Positions 46,471 through 54,012 of a stretch of 64,000 nucleotides of DNA are shown piece after piece. Positions within the stretch are counted from its first letter, which is position 1. The number at the start of each line of letters is the position of its first letter. The translations under genes were made by a program, and so were the position numbers. The notes beneath the pieces are model-generated. The model was not told the origin of the DNA and did no database searches. It worked only from the letters and a program-made list of their open reading frames with translations. Source of the stretch: Paenibacillaceae bacterium GAS479 (GTDB taxonomy: Bacteria; Bacillota; Bacilli; Paenibacillales; Paenibacillaceae); NCBI GenBank assembly GCA_900105225.1, contig LT629764.1, forward strand, positions 2,807,501 through 2,871,500, in the 5' to 3' direction.

Positions 46471-48315
46471 TTGCCATCTTCCGCCAAGTCTTCTTCCGAA
46501 TCATCATCGCCCCCTTCACCAGCCAAAGCAGGCTGGCGCTCTTTCGTCCGGCTGATCGCGGACACGAAGCCGCCGCGCGGCTTGGCCGCAGCGGCATTGG
46601 GACTCAGTCTGCTGGCGACCGCTGCTGGACTAGTCGTACCGCTTGCTACCAAGCAGTTCATCGATGGTTTTAGCCTGAGTCAGCTGAGCGCGATGCATAT
46701 TGTGCTGCTGGTGCTTTTTTTCCTTTTGCAGGCAGCAGGCGGGGCTTATTCCAGCTATTTGCTCGCCCGCATTGGGCAGCATGTCGTCGCCAGCTTGCGT
46801 GAGCGGTTATGGCGCAAACTTATGGCGCTGCCCGTTCCTTATTATGACCGCCACCAGACCGGCGAGACCGTAAGCCGCATGACGAGCGACACACTCGTCG
46901 TGCGCGGCCTCATCACCGACCATCTCGTCGGCTTTATTACCGGTATTATTTCAGCGACGGGCGCTCTTGTGCTCCTGCTTCTGCTGGATTGGCGGATGAC
47001 GCTCATCCTGCTCGTGGCGATTCCTCTGCTGGCGGGCATCATGGTGCCGCTTGGCATTCGCATGCATCGCATCGCCAAGGCGACACAGGACGAGACGGCT
47101 GCTTTTTCCGGCCATCTGAACAACGTCATCTCCGAGGTACGGCTGGTCAAGGCATCTGGTGCGGAAGGCCGCGAGCTGCAGGAAGGACTCAAAGGCATCC
47201 AGGCTTTGCAGCGGCTCGGCGTGCGTGAAGGTGCGGCAGGCGCGCTTATTGGTCCGGCCGTTTCGTTTACAATCATGCTCATGCTCGTCATCGTTATCGG
47301 TTATGGCGGGGTGCGTGTGTCCTCCGGCGCGATTACGGCAGGGGATCTTGTGGCTTTCATTTTATATTTGATGCAAATTATTATGCCAATCAGCCAGGTT
47401 GCGGTTTTCTTCACTCAATTCAACAAGGCGATGGGGGCGACGGAGCGGATCAATGCCACTTTTGCCGAGTATGAGGAGGACTTTACGTCTGGCCGGGGAC
47501 TGACGCGGGCGGAATTGCCGATTTCAGCGGAGGGTCTCGGTTTTGGTTACGAAAATGGCGAGCCGATTCTTCGTGGGATGAACTTCACGCTGCAGCCGGG
47601 TCAGGTGACGGCGATTGTCGGTCCGAGCGGCGGTGGCAAAACGACGCTGTTTTCGCTGCTGGAGCGCTACTACGAGCCGACAGAGGGGCGGCTGCTCATC
47701 GGCGGCGAGCCGATCAATGAGTTTGCGCTTGCCAGCTGGCGCAGCCGAATCGGCTACGTGGCGCAAGAAAGCCCGCTCATGGCGGGCACGATTAGGGAAA
47801 ATATGACCTACGGCATCGAGCGTACGCCATCGGAAGAAGAGTTAAAAGAGGCGGCAAGGCTCGCTTATGCGGATGAATTTATCGCTGGATTGCCTGATGG
47901 CTACGACACGCAGGTTGGCGAGCGCGGCATCAAGCTGTCCGGCGGCCAGCGTCAGCGGATCGGCATCGCCCGGGCGCTGCTGCGCGCCCCGGACTTGCTG
48001 CTGCTGGACGAGGCTACCTCCGCGCTGGACAGCCAATCCGAAATTATTGTCCAGCAGGCGCTGGGCAATCTGATGGAGGGCCGGACGACCGTTGTCATCG
48101 CGCATCGCCTGTCCACGGTAGTGGATGCGGACCAGATTCTTTTTGTCGAAAAGGGCCGGATTACCGGCAGAGGCACTCACGAGGAACTACTCGCTTCCCA
48201 TGAGCTGTATCGGGAATTCGCAACGCGGCAGCTGCGGACGGCAGCAGGTGTGACGGACGGCGCCGATGGGGCCGATGGAGTCGATACGGCTAATGGATCC
48301 GACATAGTTCAATGA
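46471..48315 (+). CDS. bmrA: BmrA-type homodimeric multidrug ABC exporter
   Basis: 614 residues with a TTG start; GAGAGGAGATTTTTCA lies upstream. It is close to B. subtilis BmrA (YvcC) over its length: membrane domain with ITDHLVGFITGIISATGALV and LVAFILYLMQIIMPISQVAV, Walker A GPSGGGKTTLFSLLERYYEP, Q-loop GYVAQESPLMAGTIRENMTY, signature LSGGQRQRIGIARALLRAP, Walker B LLLLDEATSALDSQSE, and H-loop VIAHRLSTVVDADQILFVEK then GRITGRGTHEELLASHELYR. The catalytic Glu is present. BmrA pumps many drugs as a homodimer. A Gly/Ala/Asp-rich C-terminal tail of about 20 residues is extra. Confidence 0.93.
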   Translation: MPSSAKSSSESSSPPSPAKAGWRSFVRLIADTKPPRGLAAAALGLSLLATAAGLVVPLATKQFIDGFSLSQLSAMHIVLLVLFFLLQAAGGAYSSYLLARIGQHVVASLRERLWRKLMALPVPYYDRHQTGETVSRMTSDTLVVRGLITDHLVGFITGIISATGALVLLLLLDWRMTLILLVAIPLLAGIMVPLGIRMHRIAKATQDETAAFSGHLNNVISEVRLVKASGAEGRELQEGLKGIQALQRLGVREGAAGALIGPAVSFTIMLMLVIVIGYGGVRVSSGAITAGDLVAFILYLMQIIMPISQVAVFFTQFNKAMGATERINATFAEYEEDFTSGRGLTRAELPISAEGLGFGYENGEPILRGMNFTLQPGQVTAIVGPSGGGKTTLFSLLERYYEPTEGRLLIGGEPINEFALASWRSRIGYVAQESPLMAGTIRENMTYGIERTPSEEELKEAARLAYADEFIAGLPDGYDTQVGERGIKLSGGQRQRIGIARALLRAPDLLLLDEATSALDSQSEIIVQQALGNLMEGRTTVVIAHRLSTVVDADQILFVEKGRITGRGTHEELLASHELYREFATRQLRTAAGVTDGADGADGVDTANGSDIVQ

Positions 48316-48388
48316 ATGGAGGCGAGGCCGGTGAATTCGGCAATGTTTGTGCGGAACAATTAAGTCCGTTATTTGGTTAGTTTGGGAA

Positions 48389-48442
48389 CCCTTGTAACGC
48401 ACCCTAAGCAGTGTTGACCCTTGTTAACGCAGACCCTATACT
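48389..48442 (+). promoter_or_regulatory. Promoter with a duplicated upstream motif, atypical winged-helix regulator
   Basis: TTGACC (48414-48419) and TATACT (48437-48442) are 17 bp apart. CCCTTGTAACGCACCCTA (48389) and CCCTTGTTAACGCAGACCC (48418) repeat the same block 29 bp apart, on the same face within roughly three helical turns, as binding sites for OmpR/PhoB-type proteins do. Confidence 0.7.
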
Positions 48443-48611
48443 TAATTCAATACTGAAGCCCTTGCGGCCAGGTGTGTTCAATGAATGTTCAGAAGGCTAG
48501 AGACATTTTTCATAGAGGCAACAAGAACTTATAGAGACCCGGGTAACGGGAAATGGATAGGCAAGGAACTCATCCTCTAGACCCTGGAATGAGATGGGAG
48601 GAGATGCTGGA

Positions 48612-49442
48612 GTGCATACGATAGATACTGATGAAGAACTGCAACGGATGGCGGATTTACATTTGCCAGGCTACTCTATGGTCAAAAGACGGAGTGAAGA
48701 GGAAGAGGAGCAGGCTCCGGTTGTTGAAGCCAGTCCTTTCTTATGTGCATCAACCCGTCGCATCGTACTGATCAGTCCTTATCCGAATCTGCTGCATGAG
48801 CTGATCCGCGACTTGTCGGCGGACTGCTACGATTTGATGGTATTCCATCGTGTGGACGATTTTGTTCTGCATAACCTGCAGGCGGATCTATATTTGTTGG
48901 ATGGTGGGGCAGCCAATGTGCTGAGCTCGGATCCAGGCTTCCGCACTTTCATCGCCGACCCTGCGAAGCGCAAGCGTTCCATCGCTATCAAGTCGCAGCG
49001 CGGTCCCGCTGCCTACGGCGGGAAGGCCGCCCGCCAAGCGGCCGAGGCATGGGGGCTGGCTTCTGCAGCTCCCCACGAGATGCTGGATCGGGTTGGTCAA
49101 TGGCTGTTACGTGAGCCTGCTGAGGCAGGAGAAGGCGATGCCGGGCTGCTCGGCTTCAAAAATCTCGAGATTGATACGAAGCGCATGACTGTATTCCGCT
49201 CAGGCGATCGAATCGATCTAACCAAAACGGAATATGAGCTGCTGCTTCACTTCATACAGGCCGAGGGTGCGGTACTTACCCGCGAACATATGATGGAGGA
49301 TATATGGGGCGCAGCCTTTTTCGGAAACAGCAACGTCGTGGATGTGCATGTCAAAAGTCTCCGGCGTAAGCTGGGGGACAGCGCTGTATCGCCGAGTTAT
49401 ATCGAGACGGTGCGCGGCGTTGGTTACCGGCTGGCGGACTGA
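48612..49442 (+). CDS. Atypical OmpR-type winged-helix regulator with a pseudo-receiver
   Basis: 276 residues. GTG 48612 is chosen because GGGAGGAGATGCTGGA precedes it, though an ATG lies 6 codons upstream. The N-terminus (about 40 residues, acidic with EEEEEQAPVVEAS) precedes a receiver-like domain (RIVLISPYPNLLHELIRDLS, VFHRVDDFVLHNLQADLYLL DGG). The usual N-terminal acidic pair and the Lys are absent, so phosphorylation is doubtful. The C-terminal winged helix is a sound PhoB-type domain: DLTKTEYELLLHFIQAEGAV, EDIWGAAFFGNSNVVDVHVK and IETVRGVGYRLAD. No kinase is adjacent; it stands alone, possibly autoregulated through the 48389-48442 repeats. Confidence 0.85.
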   Translation: MHTIDTDEELQRMADLHLPGYSMVKRRSEEEEEQAPVVEASPFLCASTRRIVLISPYPNLLHELIRDLSADCYDLMVFHRVDDFVLHNLQADLYLLDGGAANVLSSDPGFRTFIADPAKRKRSIAIKSQRGPAAYGGKAARQAAEAWGLASAAPHEMLDRVGQWLLREPAEAGEGDAGLLGFKNLEIDTKRMTVFRSGDRIDLTKTEYELLLHFIQAEGAVLTREHMMEDIWGAAFFGNSNVVDVHVKSLRRKLGDSAVSPSYIETVRGVGYRLAD

Positions 49443-49472
49443 GCCGCCGCTACCGCTTTGAAGTTATGTAAG

Positions 49473-49504
49473 AACCGTCGCGGATGCGGCGGTTTATTTT
49501 TTTG
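49473..49504 (+). terminator. Terminator of the winged-helix regulator
   Basis: AACCGTCGC and GCGGCGGTT pair around GGAT, followed by TATTTTTTT. Confidence 0.88.
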
Positions 49505-49522
49505 AATCGGCACAGACCTATG

Positions 49523-49609
49523 TTAGCCATAGACCCACTTGTACAAAACCACTACTATCACCGCTGTAAACAGGAAAGCCGCAATCAGTAATTTTCCTGG
49601 CGAATTCAT
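49523..49609 (-). CDS. 28-residue single-helix membrane peptide
   Basis: An ATG at 49609, preceded by GAGGAG with a 7-nt spacer, opens a frame reading MNSPGKLLIAAFLFTAVIVV then VLYKWVYG and a stop. It is one membrane helix with a Lys on each side, the look of small regulatory or assembly peptides. It is too short for automatic gene calling. The gene lies alone in the 420-bp gap between two plus-strand genes, on the minus strand. No similar family is recognised. The remainder of that gap holds AT-rich promoter-like sequence upstream of the peptide. Confidence 0.65.
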   Translation of the reverse strand: MNSPGKLLIAAFLFTAVIVVVLYKWVYG

Positions 49610-49862
49610 CGAATCACTCCTCTAGTTAAGGGATACAGGCGATATAAATGCACCGCGTCCGCTCTTTCATATCGAGCTCTATGCTTTTATTTTACTATAG
49701 CCTTTAAAGGCGCAGATTTATAACAAACGAACAATTTGCGGCGAATAGCGCCCAGTCACCAATATGTAACAATCGTTTCTCTCCCATATAAGACGGGTAA
49801 GGTTATAGCATCATGCAAGCAGGATGTACTTATCGGGAACTTGCAAACGGAGGGAAGCACAG

Positions 49863-50903
49863 ATGGGAATTCCAACAGGTTTGATCGGATACGGGCTGTC
49901 GGGGTCGGTGTTTCACGCGCCGCTGATTGCGGCGGAGGAAGGGCTGAAGCTGACCGGAGTGGTCACTTCCCAAGGAGAGAAGGTGCGGGAGGACTTCAGT
50001 GGAGTTGAAGTATACGAGGATGTGGAGTCGCTGCTGAACAGCGATGTGGAACTGGTCGTCGTCGCCAGCCCGAACACGCTTCATTATGAGCATGCGCGCA
50101 AGGCCATTATGGCCGGTAAACATGTCGTGGTCGAAAAGCCGTTCACTAATACGGCGGCGGAAGCCGAGGAACTGATCGCGCTGGCGCGGGATAAGGGTGT
50201 TAAGCTCAGTGTGTTCCATAACCGCCGCTGGGACAATGACTTTTTGACGGTCAATCAAGTGCTTGCTTCCGGCGGGATCGGTCGCGTGTCTGTATATGAG
50301 GCGCACTATGACCGCTACTCACCGGAGGTGGAAGGCGAGTCTGCCTGGAGGGAGCAGGCGCTGCCGGGTTCAGGCATCTTGTACGATCTCGGCTCCCATT
50401 TGATCGATCAGGCGGTACAGGTGCTGGGCATGCCGGACTGGATCTGGGCGGATCTCAGGCTTGATCGGGAAGGCGCGGTATCCGTTGATTACTTCCATCT
50501 GGTACTCGGTTATCCGCAGTCGCGGGCGATTTTGCGGGCGGGTACGCTTGTACGCCAGGCAGGGCCGCGCTTCATGGTGCATGGCGACCTGGGCAGCTTC
50601 ATCAAATATGGGCTCGACCCGCAGGAGGACCAGCTCAAAGCCGGTATGCACCCGGGAGACCTCGAATGGGGAACGGACAAAGCGGAATGTTACGGTGAGC
50701 TGACGACGGCGGTCGGGGAGCTTACCGTGTGCACGAAGGTGGATACGCTGCCGGGCAGTTACGAAAAGTTTTATCGGGGCGTCGCCGCTGCGATTCGCGA
50801 TGGGGAGCCGCTACCGGTAGAACCAAGCGATGCGCTTGGTGTCATTCGGCTGATCGAAGCGGCTCAGCGGAGCGCTCGGGAGAAGCGGGTTATTGAGCTG
50901 TAA
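49863..50903 (+). CDS. Gfo/Idh/MocA-family NAD(P)-dependent oxidoreductase (scyllo-inositol dehydrogenase-like)
   Basis: 346 residues from the ATG at 49863, which follows GGAGGGAAGCACAG; the frame extends upstream without a start signal. The Rossmann motif is GLIGYGLSGSVFHAPLIAAE, with GYGLSGSVFHAPL as in B. subtilis YvaA/IolW and its relatives. The catalytic Lys lies in KHVVVEKPFTNTAAEAEELI. The C-terminal sheet domain includes RVSVYEAHYDRYSPEVEGES and ILYDLGSHLIDQAVQVLGMP, with the conserved His in GSHLIDQ. These enzymes oxidise or reduce inositols or sugars with NADP. The exact substrate is unproven. The gene is a single unit closed by a terminator. Confidence 0.9.
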   Translation: MGIPTGLIGYGLSGSVFHAPLIAAEEGLKLTGVVTSQGEKVREDFSGVEVYEDVESLLNSDVELVVVASPNTLHYEHARKAIMAGKHVVVEKPFTNTAAEAEELIALARDKGVKLSVFHNRRWDNDFLTVNQVLASGGIGRVSVYEAHYDRYSPEVEGESAWREQALPGSGILYDLGSHLIDQAVQVLGMPDWIWADLRLDREGAVSVDYFHLVLGYPQSRAILRAGTLVRQAGPRFMVHGDLGSFIKYGLDPQEDQLKAGMHPGDLEWGTDKAECYGELTTAVGELTVCTKVDTLPGSYEKFYRGVAAAIRDGEPLPVEPSDALGVIRLIEAAQRSAREKRVIEL

Positions 50904-50982
50904 AAACTCATACATGCACATGGAGTAGCTGCCCTACTGCTGGGGCGGCTCGATCAATGTTGGAATGAACTGCAAGCTGTAG

Positions 50983-51020
50983 CAAAATACCCAGAGCCGC
51001 TCCAGGCTGCGGGTATTTTT
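50983..51020 (+). terminator. Terminator of the oxidoreductase gene
   Basis: AAAATACCC and GGGTATTTTT pair with an inner AGCC/GGCT, followed by a T-run. Confidence 0.8.
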
Positions 51021-51034
51021 AATATGTCTGCGCA

Positions 51035-51544
51035 CTAATCGGCAATCTCAATCTGGTTATCGTTATTTCCAAGATCATGCATGAAATAGGTACTCCCATC
51101 TGCAGCTGTAAAAATTAACTCTGCAGAAAAGATTTCTCCATTCGTAGAGCGAAGATTAACTTTAGACACGGCCTTATTTAAATATCCTCCCCAGACGGAA
51201 TGCGAAACTGGAACTCCATTTTCTATTGTCGGGAAAAACGTCTTCACAATTTCTCGTTCACCACTATCAATTAAATCGGAATCATTGTAAAAGCCCCAAA
51301 ATAATTGGTCTTTTTCTTTATGCATTGTCAATATACCCAATTGTGATTTTGCCCCGCTTTTCTTCTCGTATAGATAAAAACGAAACTGCGTTTTCTCCAT
51401 CGTTAGTCTGATTTCATCTTTATTGATTCCGTGCTTTTTTAAAATTCCGGTAATTGAATAATTAAAGAATAAAAGTGCTCCGAATGCCAATAGACACATT
51501 ATAAATAGGGATGAGATGAGTATTTTCATTTTATTATTAATCAT
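51035..51544 (-). CDS. Membrane-anchored protein of unknown function, AT-rich
   Basis: 169 residues from the ATG at 51544, which follows AAAAGGAGATATCCAC; the frame runs 7 codons further up. One N-terminal membrane helix (ILISSLFIMCLLAFGALLFF) anchors an extracellular domain of about 130 residues, with FRFYLYEKKSGAKSQLGIL and GSTYFMHDLGNNDNQIEIAD. The family is not recognised. Codon use is AT-rich, like the divergent secreted protein 130 bp away and unlike the genes to the left. The two are probably a pair from one transfer event; the shared gap holds both promoters. Confidence 0.75.
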   Translation of the reverse strand: MINNKMKILISSLFIMCLLAFGALLFFNYSITGILKKHGINKDEIRLTMEKTQFRFYLYEKKSGAKSQLGILTMHKEKDQLFWGFYNDSDLIDSGEREIVKTFFPTIENGVPVSHSVWGGYLNKAVSKVNLRSTNGEIFSAELIFTAADGSTYFMHDLGNNDNQIEIAD

Positions 51545-51675
51545 GTGGATATCTCCTTTTACCATTCGTTTTTAAATATTAGCTTCAATATTATTATTAT
51601 TCATACCTGTTTATAGAGCTGAATCCAAGAAATTTTGTCAAGGTAATAGGAGCTGATAGAAGGAGATGATGTTTT

Positions 51676-52716
51676 TTGTTCCTAAAAAAGGGATTTAAAA
51701 AAGCTGTGGCATGCTTGTCGATTTTCACTCTAACATTTGCAAGTTCGGCCTATGCGTCAGTAAATGTTAAAGAAAAGGTAGATAGCTATGTAATTCTTAA
51801 CAAAGCAGATCAGTCCGATGTAGAAAAATTGCTTGATAGACTTGTGGCTGTCCGACTGGAGAAGAATTTTCTACGAGAGCAAGGACAATCGGCGAAACTT
51901 ACTATTTTGAGTTCTACGAAACTTAATGAATTGAATTCTGATGAAACTGAATTGTTCGCAAAATTAAATGAAAAAGGTGTTCGTCATCTGAATCAAGAGG
52001 AGTATGATACTCTTAATAAAAGCAGTGTTGCAGGTCAGAAAAGTAATGGGTTTCAGTCCCTAGCGTCCTCACCTCCGACATGGGGACCATATTCATATGT
52101 AGATATGCTTACATATGGAGAGAAAACTATTACTGCAAATAATAAAACGTATACAATCTGGATAACCTATGCAATTCCAAAAAATGGGGGAGGTCCTCCG
52201 CTCTCTAAAAATTTTGATTCTGTAAAGTTAATGAATCAACCGTTTGAAAAATCTATATTTAAAAATAAAATATTTGATATTTATCTTCAAAAAGCAGTTG
52301 GACTTGTAAAACATTTTTCTTGGATACCTTTTGAGTATTTCTGGCCAGCTACAGACGAATACACGAGTTTCAATACTTATGATTTACTTGTTAGTTATGC
52401 TTCTCGTATGAAATATGTATGGGTATATACTCCAGCAACTGATTCTTGGCAATTAAAAGCTTCTGCCAACAACGTAACGACGGTCGAGCATCATTCTTTG
52501 AGAGGTTTTAAAAATGGCGTAGCTCAAGGGATGGTTAGTCAATGGAATAATAATATGTATTCCGATTCTTATGATTCCATTGAGACGTTAGCAGTTTCAG
52601 GAATTTATTATGTTACTAGCCCTGTACAAACTATTTATTATAAGAATATTAATGGAGGAAATGCCTTGAGTTTCTTTCCATATTATGCCTCTTATGCTCC
52701 GGATCTTGCAGGATAA
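51676..52716 (+). CDS. Secreted protein of unknown function, AT-rich
   Basis: 346 residues. The start is TTG at 51676 (GAAGGAGATGATG upstream), because no ATG is in frame. The signal peptide FLKKGFKKAVACLSIFTLTF ends at SSAYA. The mature region of about 320 residues has an N-terminal helical part (KADQSDVEKLLDRLVAVRLE) and a Tyr/Trp/Ser/Asn-rich C-terminal part with SLASSPPTWGPYSYVDMLTY, PTW and NMYSDSYDSIETLAVSG. It is not recognised. It has its own terminator. The composition suggests a secreted effector or toxin-like protein, but nothing visible proves it. Confidence 0.75.
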   Translation: MFLKKGFKKAVACLSIFTLTFASSAYASVNVKEKVDSYVILNKADQSDVEKLLDRLVAVRLEKNFLREQGQSAKLTILSSTKLNELNSDETELFAKLNEKGVRHLNQEEYDTLNKSSVAGQKSNGFQSLASSPPTWGPYSYVDMLTYGEKTITANNKTYTIWITYAIPKNGGGPPLSKNFDSVKLMNQPFEKSIFKNKIFDIYLQKAVGLVKHFSWIPFEYFWPATDEYTSFNTYDLLVSYASRMKYVWVYTPATDSWQLKASANNVTTVEHHSLRGFKNGVAQGMVSQWNNNMYSDSYDSIETLAVSGIYYVTSPVQTIYYKNINGGNALSFFPYYASYAPDLAG

Positions 52717-52758
52717 AAACATCTGATATTTTATTGAATTGTTCAAAAAATCTATTTA

Positions 52759-52800
52759 ATAATGAGGGAAATCAATTAAAATTGGTTTCCTCATTTTTTT
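52759..52800 (+). terminator. Terminator of the AT-rich secreted protein gene
   Basis: AATGAGGGAAATCAATT and AATTGGTTTCCTCATT pair, followed by TTTTTTTC. Confidence 0.85.
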
Positions 52801-52807
52801 CTTTTTA

Positions 52808-52944
52808 CTAGAGCCTGTCTTTAAACTTAACGAAGCCAGACCATAATAGAAAGTATTGATTGAGCAAGCTAGTCTATCAAACCTTGTGGCAATACGACGA
52901 TAGTGTTTGATCTTGTTAAAGAAGCCTTCCACACCAATCGTTCT
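52808..52944 (-). pseudogene. C-terminal scar of an IS5-type transposase
   Basis: Read on the minus strand, the frame gives RTIGVEGFFNKIKHYRRIAT then RFDRLACSINTFYYGLASLS. This matches the last part of IS5-type DDE transposases (Glu-x-x-F-F-N-K-I-K-x-Y-R-R-I-A-T-R-x-D-K-L-A). The next upstream codon is a stop, and the rest of the gene is missing. GAGCCTGTCTTTAAACTTAA at 52811 could be an end of the element. It separates the AT-rich pair from a broken MFS gene. Confidence 0.85.
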
Positions 52945-52945
52945 C

Positions 52946-54006
52946 TATAGAGCAACTAATCACACGGGCGCTGAACTTGACGAGATTTTTGCTTGGTATG
53001 ACCGCATGAGATTTTTGCTCGTCAAGAGGAATGCTGATGCCTTCGGTAATGAAGGCATCAAGGCAGGACAGGGCGCGCTAATGCCAAGCTCTGCGGCGCT
53101 TAACCAGGCGACACGCATAGCAGTCGCCACAAAGATCAGGCAAACGGCAATGTTGGCCACAGCGAGAATAAATCCGGCGGTGATCGTCCATTTCATCGCC
53201 GATTTGTGCTGCTCGATCAGCTTGCCTGCCGCAAAGGAGGCGGAACATAACAGTACGAGTGGTTCCGCCAGCAAAAACCTTTGCCGATTCCTTTTAGCTG
53301 GTTAGTCCCTTCCAACGTTCGGGATAAATAAAAAGAAGGCCAACAAAACAAACATCGCCAGAGCGCCAATGATGAACAGCGCGGTCAACCAGCAGGAGGT
53401 CTCCTTGTATAGCTCCATCACCTTATGGAAAACTCTCGAGGAGTGGGCGGGTTGACCTTCTTCCCCATTGGATTGCCAACAAGCAGGAGCAGCACGATGG
53501 AGATTGCGCATAGGGTAGGAACGGCCGAAAACGGAGCTTGCCAAGCCAGGAGAGAAAGCAAGGGCTGACCCGGTGATGGAACTGAGCACCTTACCGAATG
53601 AATTGACCGTCTCAATCAGTACAAGGCCAGCATTGACCTGCTCTTCGCTGCGGAACATGTCGCCAACCAGTGGAAGTACGATCGGCATTGCTCCTGCGGC
53701 GCCTATCCCCTGCAGCATCTGCCCTGTCAAAATCAAGCTGAACGCGGAAACGCCAAGATTGCTGGTCCAACCGCACAGAGCCCCGCCAGCACCGGCTAGT
53801 ACTAAACGTCGTCCAATCCGATCGGATAAGTAACCGGCAATGGGGATGAGCAGAATGGCCATGAACGAGTTGAACGTAATCAGCAGGCTAGATTGAAGCG
53901 ATGTAATGCTGAGAGCCGTTTGAATGACGGGAAGAATCGGAATAAGCATAGAATTTCCCACGGTTATGATCGGCGGCACGGAGGCAAAGGCGAGTAGAGC
54001 TGCCAT
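52946..54006 (-). pseudogene. MFS transporter gene broken by frameshifts and truncated
   Basis: The first 150 residues are a normal MFS start (AALLAFASVPPIITVGNSML, then AGYLSDRIGRRLVLAGAGGA), and the coding then shifts frame near 53560. LAWQAPFSAVPTLCAISIVL continues in another frame, the first frame resumes with RVFHKVMELYKETSCWLTAL, then a stop at 53302. A further segment (SFAAGKLIEQHKSAMKWTIT, then CLDAFITEG in a third frame) follows to about 52950, where the IS5 scar begins. The order of parts matches YmfD-type efflux transporters. It begins 6 nt after the ABC exporter gene, so the two were once an operon. Confidence 0.88.
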
Positions 54007-54012
54007 AGTCTG

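Noticed and set aside
53418-53615. A separate 65-residue ORF.
   Set aside because: It is the shifted-frame part of the broken MFS gene, not its own gene.
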